Positions 23,401 to 38,400 of a stretch of DNA of 64,000 bases are shown piece after piece. Numbering within the stretch: the stretch's first letter is position 1; each line of letters opens with the position of its first letter. A program made the translations under genes and the position numbers. Source of the DNA: Hydractinia symbiolongicarpus (lineage: Eukaryota > Cnidaria > Hydrozoa > Anthoathecata > Hydractiniidae); NCBI RefSeq assembly GCF_029227915.1, contig NC_079877.1, positions 10,663,351 to 10,727,350 on the forward strand. The letters are read 5' to 3'. A model generated the notes under the pieces. The model was not told the DNA's origin, did no database searches, and saw only the letters and a list, made by a program, of their open reading frames with translations.

Positions 23401-26400
23401 CACACGACGTACTACAATTCTTTCCTGTCCATCCAAATGAACAGGTGCAATTGTTTGGTGCGATACACTTGCCATTCACACAACCATCGTTACAGACAGG
23501 CAGACATTGTTCTTTTCTAAAGAAAAAAAACCATGTATGTAAGTTTAAGGATGCCAAGGACCATAAACATTATTTGTTGCCCAAGTTCAGGGACAATGGT
23601 AGGATCCAGTATTACATGGTGGCAATAAAAAATCATTATTTTTTGACATTACTCGACAATTTTGGCTGGTTATGTATAATTTGATTTGCACCTCGGTTTA
23701 TCTCTAAAAAGAAAAACCTGACACAAGCACATTAAAAAAACGAACAGGGAAAATGAGTATTTGAAAGTAATTAATGATATTCCTGATATTTTACCTGACA
23801 TTTTAACATCGTATCTAGTTCACTGCAAACTTATCGGTCTCAAATTTTCGAAAATATACCTAGCTACATTAAAATTTCATCATCGATTTAGAAAATGCTA
23901 AAACAACTTAAAAGGCAAGTAGCTGGTGACTAAAAAACAACAAATAATTAGATGTCAACAACTCTTGATGAGCCTCTCAAAATTTCGAGGTGACATAAGT
24001 TAGGGTAAATAGTGTCGACGAAAATTTGAGCATAGAAAGTTTAGACAGACAAGGAACATGTTTTTTTATTAAAAAAACCCAACAATATAAAACTCAGACT
24101 ATTTCTGATTTTTCTTCCCAAGAAAGTGCGTTAAAAAATAATTGCATCGCAATTAAATAATTCAAATTTCTTTGAACTTATTCTCTTTTTTCTAAACACT
24201 AAACGAAAATATCCAAACTTTAAAGACGCAAGGAGAAATAAATGGTCACTCATGTAAGTTTTTCCACACACGTCCTAAAAATAATAAAAAATGAAGGTTG
24301 AAAGACACAACGTACCCATTAATACTAGTTGAGTTATAGCCCGGTTTACACGTGCATGAAAATCTATTAGGTAGATCTGTGCAATCTTCATATTCTCCAC
24401 AATCATGATGCCCGTTTAAACATTCATTCTCTAATGGACACAGAGCATACGCCCAAGTATATTTGGAAGATGAATTTGAAATAATCACTTGAGGTTCGTT
24501 TATACTCGTTAGAGATACACCGCACTTCTCTGAATATGGCTCTAAAAGAGAAAATGGTTTTAAAATAGTTACCAGCTATGTGAGAGAAGTTTTAAAAATT
24601 TTTGTTCACTTTAGTTAAACGTAGTTTTTCAAAATAGTTTATGTTTGATAAAAGTTGATTCATTTGCTGAATGTGACAGGTTTCGTCTCTTCACAACTGT
24701 GCGTTTTGTACGTCCTCCAGGCAGTATTATTGTAAATTTCACAAGAAAAGTTAGTCAATTTTTTGCTTTGTATCATAATTTACAGGGCGCTAAGAAATAG
24801 TAGTTTAGTAGTAAAGATATAGGAAACTTACAGGAGTCCTGAAAAGTATGCACATGATCACTCGATGAATATATATTAAGAATGAACTTAACAATGTTAG
24901 GGGTTCATAGAACTTTTTTTCTAAAACCACTACCAAAAAACGAGGTGTCAAATTTTCGGCTTTTCCCTGACTTTCAGATGTGCAGCAGACAGTATTCTTC
25001 TTGACTTTGACACATGTTTCTGCTTTGAGAGTATCAAAGTAATCTCGAATCGGTTAAGAGAGAATTGATGATATTATAATTGACAATTTAAGCTGGAGGC
25101 TAAGGGTTCATAGTCACAGAAACGCTTCACTGATAGTTATCCCATCCCAATACAATCTTTTTTTTCGACTGATTTGGAGAAAAAAATTTTTTTTCTAGAT
25201 ACTCCCTGATTTTTCAGACTTTATTTGTGAGCTCGTAGTCATAGTTTTTTGTTCGATTAAGATATAGTTTTTTCCCTTTGCTTCCAAACGCTCTGAAATT
25301 GTGCTATTTTGTCCCCTTTTTATTTCCAGTCTAATGTAAAAGAAATTTAAGCCAGCTGTATAGCAGAAGATTCCAAAGTGTATTTTTTTTCATAGAATAA
25401 TATATACATATATAAGAACATACATCCGAGTTTTGCTTGTTCTGCTAAAAAAACTTCTAAATAATTTTTTGACCTTACAGCTAAAATTGTCTACATTTCA
25501 ATCTTTAACACCAGCATACCTGAGTATTCACCAGACATACAAGTTCCCTTCCCTTGATCGTTTTCTGCACACCAGCCACAATGGTTTTCTTTCACACAAG
25601 CTGAACAGCGGTCAAACATTGAACATGCTTTGGGGCACTGTTCTCGCATACTTGGTACGTAGAGTTGCCCGCATCTACCAAAGGTGCACATGACAGCGAG
25701 TGATGTATGGGATAAACATTGAGATAATTTTTCGCTCCACAAACACGAAGGAGTGCCAGCAAAGTCACCTGTATTTATTGATTATAATAAGATTTCTCAA
25801 AATCCACAAGACATTTTAAACAGGGAACGTGTACGTTTGAAAAGGTTTTAATGACAATGAAGATCTCATGCAGAAAAAAAACAACAACAAAAAAATGACA
25901 AAACTGATTGCCTTTGAGTGCTACGTAAAACTCAGTCTGATCAACAAAAGTGATTTTATTTATTGATACAACTTCTGCTTTCCTACATACCTGTCCCTTT
26001 GAGGCATTCTGAACAAGACTGGTGAGTACTACATGTTGGTTTGCAAGATGCAGCATCATTCCTCACATTGTTTTGATCTTTTTCTGACTTTAGCTGTTTG
26101 ATGAGTGATTTGGGAAAGCAATTGTACGTAGAGGAGCCGAGTCTTAAATGATCAACCATAGTTTCGGACAATGTAACGAAATAGGATGTCCATATACAAT
26201 CACTGTTACAGTTTCTGCATGTAGCTGTGTTACAATAGAAATTAATGCATTCGTTCAATCTTGTTTTCACAGGGTTTGTGCAACTACACAGGGAGTTTAA
26301 TGGCATGCAAGATTGTGTGCATATACACCACTTGCAGGTTTGACGTCCAGTTGGGTGAGTTGCTAGACAGGACAAACAAGAAGAGAATGTACCACAAGCT

Positions 26401-29400
26401 CTTTCTTTCTGAACGGAATATGTGCACGAGACACCATTCTCAACAATTGATGTGTTGAGACTGCAATAAGAGGGTGCAGTTGTTTCGTAACAAGACGACT
26501 TGTTGGTTATTGGGTCCTGACACCAGTTGCATATTCTTTGAGACAAACATTCAATTCTTGTCACATGACGATTGCATAGATCTCTTGCTACATTGACGGT
26601 AACTACTTGAGATGATATGTGATCATTAAATCCGCCATACAAATATATTGTCTTGTTTACTCGAGTAGAGGAACTAAACATTAAGTTAGAGTCTCCATTG
26701 CCCGACCAATCTAAATATCAATCAAATATCATTAACAACGGCTACAGAAAAGTTAGTGTTGGTTTCTTTAATAACCTGATATAGTGTGTTAGTACTATTC
26801 CAGTAGACATTGCAGAGAAGTCTTACGTTAGTTGGTTGACGTCAACATATTAGTTCCTTAGTAAAACACTCTACCACTGTTTACCTTGCTTATCAATTTT
26901 CGTCCAGTGATTGCAACTGATTCTCCATGCATAAAGATCTTTGTTAAAGTCATTGTAGTAGCCACCAAATACATATGCAGTATCATTGATCATTTGCACA
27001 GTATGACCGACTAATGCTGGCACCTAAATAAAAGTCTTCTGTTACAACAATTTTTTTGTTTCTTACAGAGTAAGGATAAATTATGGAAAGAAATTATCCA
27101 CAAACAATATGATTTAATAATTGGCAGTAAAACACATGTTTTCGGAATATGGTAGCGTCATACTAAAAATCGTACGTCAGCACATTTTTTCCTACCAATC
27201 AATTTCTTTTTTGATATATATATTCTGCAAAGTTTTATCAAGGCCTAACTTATTAAGAATTATTATTCATATATCGTAAAAAATGTTCCATACTTGAAAA
27301 GCCTGATAAAAAATAACGGTAAACTACAGAAATGCAAAAACATAAAACCATTTTTTTGCGCACATATGCCTTTTTTTTAAACAAATTTTTTGATAAGCAT
27401 TTTTACACTAAGCGAATGCAACTGCTGTCTTTTCAAGGATAAAATATTATTGGTAAATATTTCAAAAACATGGAAGAAATCCGTCCAATGATCCTCAACT
27501 CACTGAACAAGGTAAAACTTTCTTCTGAAATATTTATTCAATAATCACAAAAAAATAATATCAATTAATACCCCTTCATTCAGCATCTGATCAAGTATAT
27601 TCCAGTTTATGTTGAAAGGATCAAACACAAACATTCGGTTAGATGGCTGAATTTTATCATTAGAAAGAGCCATTCCACCATGAATGTATATTTTCTTTGT
27701 TGCAATGTCGTAGACTGCTACATGACCATACATACCTTGCAAAAAGAATAAGAAGTAAATTTATGACAAATAACTATACAAAATCTTTTGCTCAGATTGT
27801 TGTGGGAGCCAGTAAAATTTAATACCAAATATGGTATCACAATTTTCAGTACATTTTTCTCACATCGATCACAAGACAGGCCAGAAAATGATATTACTGA
27901 TATATTCGGTTTATATAGTTACATGAACCAGTTAAAACAAATGTACCATACTACTATTTTTTGACCTGAAAAAAGAAATTGGTTAAAAAACTGAGTACAA
28001 GATATATATACCTGCTGGTTCCAGTTCATCAAACTTTAATTCGTCATCTATCAAAGTGTCCATGTTAATTTTAGTTATATACTCGTGCAAGCCATCCAAG
28101 GGATGGTAACCTCCAATCAGAAACACAGTGTCATCAATCAATGTGCAAGAATGTCCTGCTATCCTGGGAAGATTCTTGACAGTGGTCTAAAAAATGGAGG
28201 GAGTTAAGGGAGATGTAAATAAAAAGAAATCAGTCAATTATTCCTGCAAATGGAAGCTTAAGCAATCATAATGTACAAACACCATGACATTGTTGTAAAT
28301 CTGTTATAAACAAAGGGCTCGCAAGATTGGTTGGTCCTGAGACAGAGAAATCTAGAGCTAAAAACGATGCAATTTATGTGCTGCGGTTGATGTCTTGTGC
28401 GCTTGTTATAAAATTAAATTATGCTTTTATAGTCAACCTAATATTCGCTGCTTCGATAAAACATTTAAAAAAGGCTACACTAATCTTTGGGGAATGAATA
28501 AAAAAATGAAAAACACCACAAACAGACCAATGAACAGACCAACACAATTTACAAACTTTTCTTCAATTTTAACCTATGTTAAACTAAAGGAAAACAATAA
28601 TCCATAGAAAAATATTTTTCATTTTTTCTAACAAACTTTTTAAAAGTGTAGTATTCCAGCCACTTCAGAGTGACAATCCTATCTTCATGACAAAGTTTTC
28701 CATTGAACCATTTTGCATTGTATTTAAAACCCTGAATGGAAAACACAATAGCAACAAACATTTCTTATTTCTTACATTCAGATAGGACCATGATTTTGTC
28801 AGCATATCCAATCTCCAAAGCTCATCTGTGACACCCTCATTAGTCACTCCACCAAATAAATAAATAGCATCCTAAAAAAATATTGACAGGTAGTACAAAG
28901 GGGCAAAATAATAAACAAAATAAAAGGATAATTGAGCTTAAATATCACAATTCTAGGCTTCTTTTAGGATGGTATTTTATGAGCATGTTTGACATTTGGG
29001 CTGCAAATTCACACTATACCTTGTACAAAAATGAGCATGCCAGATATCTTGATGAAGGTTGGACAGATCCAACAACATCTAATTTTAACCACTTGTTTAG
29101 GATTGTGTCAAACTGAAGCACAACGTTATCGCTGCTCCCAACACCACCGAACACATATAGTGCGTTTTTGTAATAAGTCATAGTGGCAGCAAAACGTTCA
29201 ATTTCCACATTTTTCAGTCCAATTGATACACCATGTACATGTGTCATTACATACTTGTTGTTTGTCAACTCCCCACAATCTTTACCAGTAAAACCAGCTT
29301 CACAAGAACATTGAAATGTTTTCTGGAATGAGAAATGTATGCAAATACAGAAAAAACATTTTATAATTTTTTTCATTTATGGAGATTTTTTTTACATAAT

Positions 29401-32400
29401 GATGCATTTGCTCATCGAAACAAAAAATTAACAACTAGCATACCTGGTCGCATACACCTTGGCCAATGCTCTGGCTACAATTCTTTGGACATTTTTCATG
29501 CTCACACTTCACTCCAAACCAACCATCTGCACAGGTACATATGTCTCCATTAGCAGTTAATTTGCATATGTATGGTAAAGGACATTGATCTGGGCAACTT
29601 AATATAGCATAGGTAGCTAGAAAGCCTGATGATTCAAACTTTTGGCTAATGTCAAGCTTTGAAGATTTCCCCTTATACCATACACTTAGAGTTCCTGTTT
29701 CAGAACGAAAATACAAGTCTTTCTTAACTCCACAAACTTTGCCCTTACTTTTGTAAGGAGACTTTAATATTACATCCAATGTGCGAGGATTTGGTGGCAC
29801 ACTGTCGTAGATGCTCAGCATTGAATCATAACAAGAAGCATCAATTTTAGTTATTTTAAAAAGGATGTTCTTTGTGGTTGCATGCTTTTCATATATCAAG
29901 CCATGTGTGGTTGTATTAACAGTGGAGATCACCCACAAGCAAGTTGAATAGACAGTACCTCCATAGTTGTAAGGGCTCAAATAACCGGATGTTTCGTTCG
30001 TTATGAGGTTAGCTCGTTCACATGGCAAGAAACAAATTCCACTATATATAAGTTATAAACATTTTGCAGTAAATAAAATGTACAGATATTACAGAGATTT
30101 AAATTTTTAAAATAAGCTGCAACATAAGCTGACATTTAAAAAAGCTAGAGGAATTACCGCTTTGGATCACCAATAAATCCAGGAAGACAGGTGGAACAAT
30201 CGTTTCCACGGGTGTTGTTTAGACAAAAGCATGCGCCATCAATTGCATTGCAATAATTCAATGATGGATCACCGTGACCATGACAGTCACACTTTTTACA
30301 GCCCTGCAATGTGGTGGCGTTTCCAAATGATCCATTCACACAAAACTCACAATGTTCACCAGTTGTGTAATCTGTTGATAATAAACAAGTAATCCTTTAT
30401 ACTTACTGCCGGTAAACAGTGCGAAAAAGAAATTTTATAACACAATACTGTTTTAAATCCTCTGAAATATTGTTAACAATTTTTGATTGGTAAAAAAAGA
30501 TGATTAACTCAGGTAGATTTAAACTATATATCTTCTTTACTACAACGTATGAGATGCTGAGAAAAATACTTTTCTAATGTTAACCAGCAGGTGTTAAACA
30601 TATAATACTGTGAAAAATAAAAGGGTTGATACTAAACTTTATAAACACGTATTTTGAAAGCTTTTCTTTAAAAATAAGAACACGTTAAAAACACAATTAT
30701 GTTATACTAATAAAACACTCTATTTATATTTATTTTTTATTGTTGAGGAGTTAAAGTGTAAATCCAATTCTGTTCATTTGTCATTATATTTCGTAACAAC
30801 ATTGAAAATACTTGTATACCTTGACACTTGTCACACACACCAGTTTGATTGACGCAACTACTATGTCCATTACAGCCACAATCTATCGAACAATTATCGC
30901 CCTTCCAACCTAAGTCACATTTGCACTGATATGTTGTCATATTGCATGTGCCATGATCACACTTTGGCCAACACCTAAGAAATATAAGAAAAAGTAATAA
31001 AAAGATCGATACAAAAATAAACACAGAGCAGAAATATATTTTGTAAAACTTACGTCTTTTCACACAGTTTTTTACCATCACCTTCAAACCCATCATCACA
31101 CGGGCATTGATAACTTCCATAAACGTTCAAACAAGTAGAATTTTGAGCACATTTAGCCAACCCCAATGCACACTCATTAACATCTGGACATCTATTATAA
31201 GCCCATGATGAATTACTAGAAAAGTAAATTAATTAAACAAAAAATAAATAAATGAAAAAAAGAAATAATGAATATCGAACTAACAAGACCACTCTCCAAC
31301 TGAATGATCAACATGATCAACTGGACACAATTTAATCAGATTCAAGAAACTGAGGAACTGATTGACCCTGTGGCAGTGTGGCATGGTTTCACTGTAATTA
31401 ATTGACAACTGTAAATTTCTTACATTGGGAAATTAAAAAAAACGGTAGCCAATAAAGAGCTAAAAACAACACAATAACTAGCAAATAAGTACAATGAAAA
31501 CACAACCTTAAAACTTGAAATTTAAAAAATATCAATTTTTGGAATTTAATTTTGTAGTTTAGAACCTGTAAAATGTTATATTGTATATTTATATTATAAT
31601 GGCATACAAAATAATCAAAATTTATTCTCCTCAAAATCATAAACTGTAGCAATGGTAAAAGTAGATGCTAAAAGATTTGCCAATCTTCCACATCCCAAAC
31701 ATCGTACCTGGCATTAAATGGCACACTGGCGTAGTAAAATACCAAGGAGCAGTTGACTTCTGGCCCTGAAAAATCTCCACTAAAACAGCTAAAAATAAGA
31801 TTATTAAAACCTAATTTAAATCTTGTACAAAAAATACAATCTTGTCGAAAAAATACAACCTTGGACACAATATTTCTGGAAAATTCCCTGTTTAGGCTAT
31901 TTCCCTATATATAGCCAAATATCATTGCTTCTCCAGTATCCTGCTGGCAGTATGCGGCAAACGTTTTATTTGGCAGGGGTGGTGGACTTTCCACAATTTT
32001 TGTATTATGGAACAACACACCTCGTGGCCCATAAAGGCTTGAAAAATTAGGCAAAAATTAGGCAAGACCATTGACAAGTTCAGTGTGCATGTAACTTAAA
32101 TTCGGGGACTGTGTTGTTTGTGCTTACTACCTTTAGAATTCCACCTTTTTTCCATTAGATCATGTCTGTGGTTACCTTAAGATTCTGTTGTGTACACTGA
32201 TTTGTTTATAAACTGACATATTACTTTGTTCTCATTACTTTTTTGGTTTGATTATGTTAAACTATTGTTTCAAGACAATTTGACAAAGTTACTAAAACTT
32301 CTCTTGATCTTTTAATTAATTTAGTTTACATTTTTGAAATCCAATAAAATAAATTTGTAAATTACTTCTTAAAAAAATCATACAGCACGAAAAAATGCCG

Positions 32401-35400
32401 CTAGTTGTATCTCACAGAATTCCACCTTAAATGGCTTATTGTGTCAGGGGAGTTGAACTCTGACTTTCCTGTTATCGGTAGTGAGGCCTATTAAAATGCT
32501 TCAAAGTACAAGCTTGTTTAAGAGATGTATTGCCTATCTTGCCTTAAAGAAATAAAGATAGGAATATTGAATAACAAAAGAAAACAGATAGAATAAAATG
32601 TATACCTTCCATTTCTAGGATCACTTCGATCATAGCACCAACCACATTTATAATGATCTAAGCAGGTTGAGCATGATCGGAACTGTGTGCATTCTTTCGG
32701 CATCTGTTTCTTTCTATAAGTAAAGATAATAATCATACCCGTCAAATATTTCAATTAATGTACAGTAGTGGGGGTATTCTTCGTTGGAAATGAATTTTAG
32801 AAGCAGGAAATAAAATTCTTTTATATTTAATTTAAAATTACCAGATAATAGGTTCATTATTTTTATGTTGGATAGGAACATTTATAAACAACATGAAAAG
32901 TGGTTTAATTCAAAACATAGCATTGCTCTATTATGGATTGCTCATCCTCCATGCTCATAGGAAATAATTTGGTGCTGCATATGCTTAGGAAATGTTTTTT
33001 TTAAATAATTGTGTGCGCATTTTCATGATTCTCTTTTTTTAAAAAACTATCTATCTCCCTTTTCTAGTACATTTCATTATAGCATTGTGTTGCTTTCAGC
33101 TTTAAAAATGAAAAATAAATATCCATTTATTTCTTTTTAGCTAAAATAATACTATTTATCAATTTATTTAAAGAAAATCCTTAATGAGCTAGCATGTATT
33201 ATCATGTGTTGAAGGATGAAGAAACTATTAACCAATTGTGCTAACTACAGTGTTTTAAATAATAATTTGGACATTCTGTTGATCATTTATACATCCTTGG
33301 AATTTATAAACTTCTTTAAACTTTAACAAAACAAAAATGAATTATCATACTCGGTGTGAAAACCATGACATTGACCAAAATGATTTTTTGGTCCAAACTG
33401 TGAATACGGAATGCAAACTTGTTTCTCTGTACACCACATGCACCCTTGAGACTCCATTCCACCAACACACTCCATTTCACTCTTGCGTCTATAAAATAAA
33501 GAAAACTAGTAATAAGTCTGACATTCTTGTATTAAGAGACTGGTTAGCTTAACAAACTTAAATGTCCCAGTAAACATGTTTTTTTTATCTAAGAATAATA
33601 AAAATATTAAAAAAAAAAAAATAGTCAATACTAAAAAAAAACCAAAATTATGAAATTGAATTACTTTTCAGAAATGTATAAGAAGAAATAGGAATACTTC
33701 TTTTTCTTCCGTAAGGAAAAATCTGTGTTCCCCATTGTCAAACTCAGTAGAGGCTATTGCAAAAGGGCTTGCGTTCTTGTATCAGAATAACTATTGGAAT
33801 TCCCATTGTATGTCTTAAACGCACAAAAAAGGTTCATCAGAATTGGAAAAAAATTTAAATCACTTGGTTATATATAGATTTCTTAATAAATACTAGGTTG
33901 AAACAAAAAACTTACTTCTCACAAGATATAGGACAATCTGCAATTTTCTCAACAGGCTTCCCAGTAAGATTTTTTCTGCCACATTTAGTTGAGTACCATG
34001 AACAGAATTGATCCTATACAAAACGCAAATAAAAACAACAATAACATTTTTTTTTTTAATTAGAAGATGTTACATAAGGAGAACTAGACATTTGAATTTT
34101 AGTAATAATTTGCTAAACACCCTGCATGTAACAAATTGCAACATGCATACACTAATTAGATGATACAACTTTTATATAATTCACACAAAAAGTCTACAAA
34201 TATTACCTGCAAACAAAAATTACATGTCATGTGATGGCTACATATAGCGCATTCAGAATATGTTCTTATCAAATAAACTTGGGACAATGTCTTTGTTTTG
34301 CACATGTTCCAGTCAGTTCGTAACATACATTTATTGGTTACTGGACACCATCCACAGGATGAATCAATCATACAACTAGCACAGGAACCTCGCTTGCTGC
34401 AGTTACCATCGTAAAAGGGTTGCAGATAGCTCTTTGTGATAAACTATGAAAATTTATTTGTGAGCAGAAAAAATGTAAAATCATAAAAGTAAACTGAATG
34501 CAACTTAACAAAAAAAGAAAAAAACTAAGAAACAAGCAAAAATAAAACATGCAAGCTTACATATTCACTCAAGCTGGTAATATCAGAATGATTCCACCGT
34601 AACTCAAATTGAGGCGGCGAGGATGCATCCCCTTCTAACTTTAAGTAATACCAGAGTAATTTCTTTCTTTCATCTCCACTAACAACAGGGAAAATTTGTC
34701 CATTATCCACTTTAATTGATTTCCAGTCAATACTATAGGGAAGAACTGCCACACGCCTCTGAAAAAATGTTTTGTAAAATTATATCAAATGAATTCTATT
34801 CTCTTCATGTTTTATAGCTGGTTTGTATCAAATATTTAGTAAGAAACAAAATGAGGGAATAAAGCTAAAGAAACTAGTGTGTTGTGATGACAAGCAATAC
34901 AGATGAGCCAACATTCAAAGCCTATTGACATCTTGCATTAACAATTCAAATAAAAATTACCTGCAACCTGTTCCAGTTTTCAATTGATATATTTAAATTT
35001 ATGTGAATATTTTTCCCATTTAAAGTCATTATAAAGTTTGTATCATATGTTCTGCTGAATCTGAAGTAAGGATACACAAAACCATGAAACATAATCTTCT
35101 GTTTTACTACAATTCTATTACTAAAAGATGTACTAAATACAATCCCAACGTCATCAGGGTAATCCATATTTTCTGATTTCTGATAAATAACGTATGTTAA
35201 ACCTGGTGGTTTATCCTCAACCTGGCATTGTGTCACATTATCAAGAAAGTTCATAGACTTGCCTCCCCACCAGCCCTCAATATTTTGTGAGCAACTTGAC
35301 AGAGCGGTATATTTATTAAAACATTTCATGTTAAGGGGACACCACTTGCAACTTGGCTGTGCTGCACAAGCTATACATGTTGACATATGTTGACAAATAC

Positions 35401-38400
35401 CAATGCATTCAGAGGATGTTGTTTGCGAAGAGATTGGACAGGAGTATGAAGTAGTTGGAGTATTTGGGTAGCAATACCCAATGTCTTCATCGCAGTAAAT
35501 ACAAGCAGGATCTTCCAAACATTTTTCTGTTAAGAAAAGTTAGGCAGTTAGGGAAAAGTTAGGCATGTCAAATTACAGAGTGGCATTATCTAAAAAGTTT
35601 GAGATAACAACCATGGAACAAAAATTAATTTGAGTTTACATAGTGGAGTTTGAGATAGCTGGAATTTTAGATGAAGAGAGCGGATATGTGAGATAATGAG
35701 AGTCAACGGTGCATTTATACGCACTATTTTATGTCACAACACAAAGCAACTGCTTTAAAAAAAAATAAGGATCGATAACTTTATTAAATACAGAGAAAAT
35801 ACTTACCTAAATTTTCATATAAACTGCAATGCTGACCGTAAACTATCATGCTCGTTGTTTCGTTTATGTAAACAATGGTTTTCGGAACTTTGTACGAAAT
35901 TAGATCAGCCAGAACATTTATTCTGTCATAACCACCCAAAAACAATAACGTTTGATTGTCTTTTTTTACTGCTGAATGAGAATAGCGAGGAGCTGCGATA
36001 CTGTTTGGCAAATGGCCAGAAGTTAAGACTTTTTCAGAAACCCAAGTTTGGCATTTTAAATTGTAAAAATATAGCTTTTTGGAGGTACCACATTTTTTTT
36101 CTGCTTTAATCCAACCACCTAAAACAAATTTAAAAAAATAACTCCTGAAAAAATACATGTTAGGGTTTCAACAACAACTAAGTCGGTTGTCAGTCAGTCA
36201 GTCAGTCAGGATTTTATTTTATTTCAAGGCATACAAATGGCAATCACATTAGTCAATAATTTTATTAGCAGCAACTAGTGTCCTGTATTTTAGCAAATAG
36301 GACAATATACTGACTACTTTTGAAAATTTTATACCGGTATTATCAAATACCTTTATATGTACAAAAGTTTAAAAAAGTCACATAGCATTTATTTTAAGCC
36401 TTAAAAGTATACTAATAATAATGTCCAACAAAGCTTGAAAATATGAAGCAAATTCCTAATGCTTTTCACATGGTAAGTAATAAATGCAAAAAAGGAAATA
36501 CAAAAGATTACTCACCATGTATGATCATATAATCACCAGTAATAACAGCTGTATGAAGTGCAATTGGTGGTGGTAGATTGGATCCAATAGTGTGCAATCT
36601 TGTCCATGCATTTGCTGCAATATCATACATCAACATCTGGTTTGTAGGGTATGTTATTTCTCTACAATGCCCAATAAATTAAATAATTTTCAATTTCTTA
36701 GAAGACATTATTAGAAGCAAAATAATAGTGTCCTATTACATACCGTATTGACGTTAAATGAAATCCTCCAAAAACAATAATAACATGCAACTGTTCATAG
36801 TAACAGGCAGTATGACTATGCAATCGAAGATCAAATTCTTTTGCGTAGGTTGGTAGTGGCAAATGTAACCACTGATTGGAAGATAAATTAAATGCTAGCA
36901 TTTGAGATGATACGAGATCCCCATCCATTCTTCCTACAAAAGAAAAAATTTGCTCTGTTATATTGACCCTTAAAGTATTTTCGTGCAAATGTGTTGGTAA
37001 AGTACAACTATCATCATTCTCGGCTTAACGTCCGTTTTCCATGCTAGCATGGGTTGGACAGGGTATATTAATGACCCTTTTCCAATCTGATCTAGACTGT
37101 CTTAAATCTAAACTCAACTTCCTTTGTATCAAGTTTGTCCTTATAACCTCCTACCAAGTCTTTCTTTGTCTGCCTTTTGGGCTTTGCCCCAGGTACTATC
37201 AAGTCTCTACACTTTCTTACCCAATTATCCCCCTCCAATCTTTCCAAGTGCCCCAGCTAATTCAATTTTCTTATCTGGATAACATCTTTAATTCACTGCC
37301 CAACATATCACCTAAGTAACAGAAGTTCTCAACTATCTCTAACAAGCCACTGTTGTACATCATTAAAGCTGGAAATACTTCATTCTTTATAATCTCACCT
37401 TTGTAACGCTTGCATACAAACTGAATGTCAGCTCTTAACCTTGCACCAATACTACTGCACTTCTTATGTACCCAATGCTTGCAAGTCTGACAAAAAATTG
37501 AGTTACTACCAACCCCTTTCGTGCAAACTCCACAAGGCCACTTTCCAACTACAAGGTCACACTTGGCTGCAATGCTACTAATCATGAATTTAGACTTTGC
37601 TGTGTTCACCCTTAGCCCTTTCTCTTCTAGTCCTTTCTTCCACTTCTCAAACTTTTCAACTAATTCTTCCATCGACTCTGCTATGAGAACGAAATCATCT
37701 GCATACAATAACTCCCATGGACAACATGTTCTGAACTCCATCGACAGCGCTTCTAAGACTAGAACAAACCACAAAGAACTAAGTACAGAACCCTGATGTA
37801 CACCAACATTTACACTAAATTCATCACTAAGTGAATCGTTAATCCTGACACGACTTCTAGCATTGCTGTACATAGACTGTAGCATCGTAACTAGCCACTC
37901 ATCCACACCTAATTTTCTCATAGGCCACCAAATAACTTTACATGGCACTCTATCAAAAGCTTTTTCTAAATCTAAAAAGGCAAAATAGAGATTTTTTCTC
38001 TTTCATAAATACTTTTCCTGAAGCTGTCTGAGTAAAAATATTGCATCTGTAGTGCCACGCCTTGGAACAAAAGCAAATTGCATCTTAACTATATCAATTC
38101 TTTTCTCTAAGTAACTTATCAGTCACTCTTGATCAACCAACTTCAAGCCTCTATAGTTACCTCTTTCTAATGCATCACCCTTGCTCTTGAAACAATTCAC
38201 TATTACACTCGACTGCCACTCACTCAGAATAGCACCATCCTTTATAATCCGATTAGCAAAACTTGTAATAAGGTCAACTCCAATATATCCAGATGCTTTT
38301 ACCATCTCTGACAATACCTGATACTCCTGCAGCCTTGCCAATCTTCAATTTCCTAATAGCCACTATCCATTCTGTCTTGATCTGCATGGCTGGCCCTTCT

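Noticed and set aside
24240-24275. Possible extra MEGF8 exon after exon 29 (acceptor followed by a frame that would end the EGF repeat)
   Set aside because: The frame hits TGA with no donor before it, while direct joining of 24316 to 23516 is in phase and keeps the EGF/laminin pattern.
28637-28731. Possible MEGF8 cassette exon (GFKYNAKWFNGKLC...) between exons 23 and 24
   Set aside because: Its best donor leaves phase 2 and brings a stop in the next exon; skipping it restores the frame and gives an exact 7,986-nt coding length.
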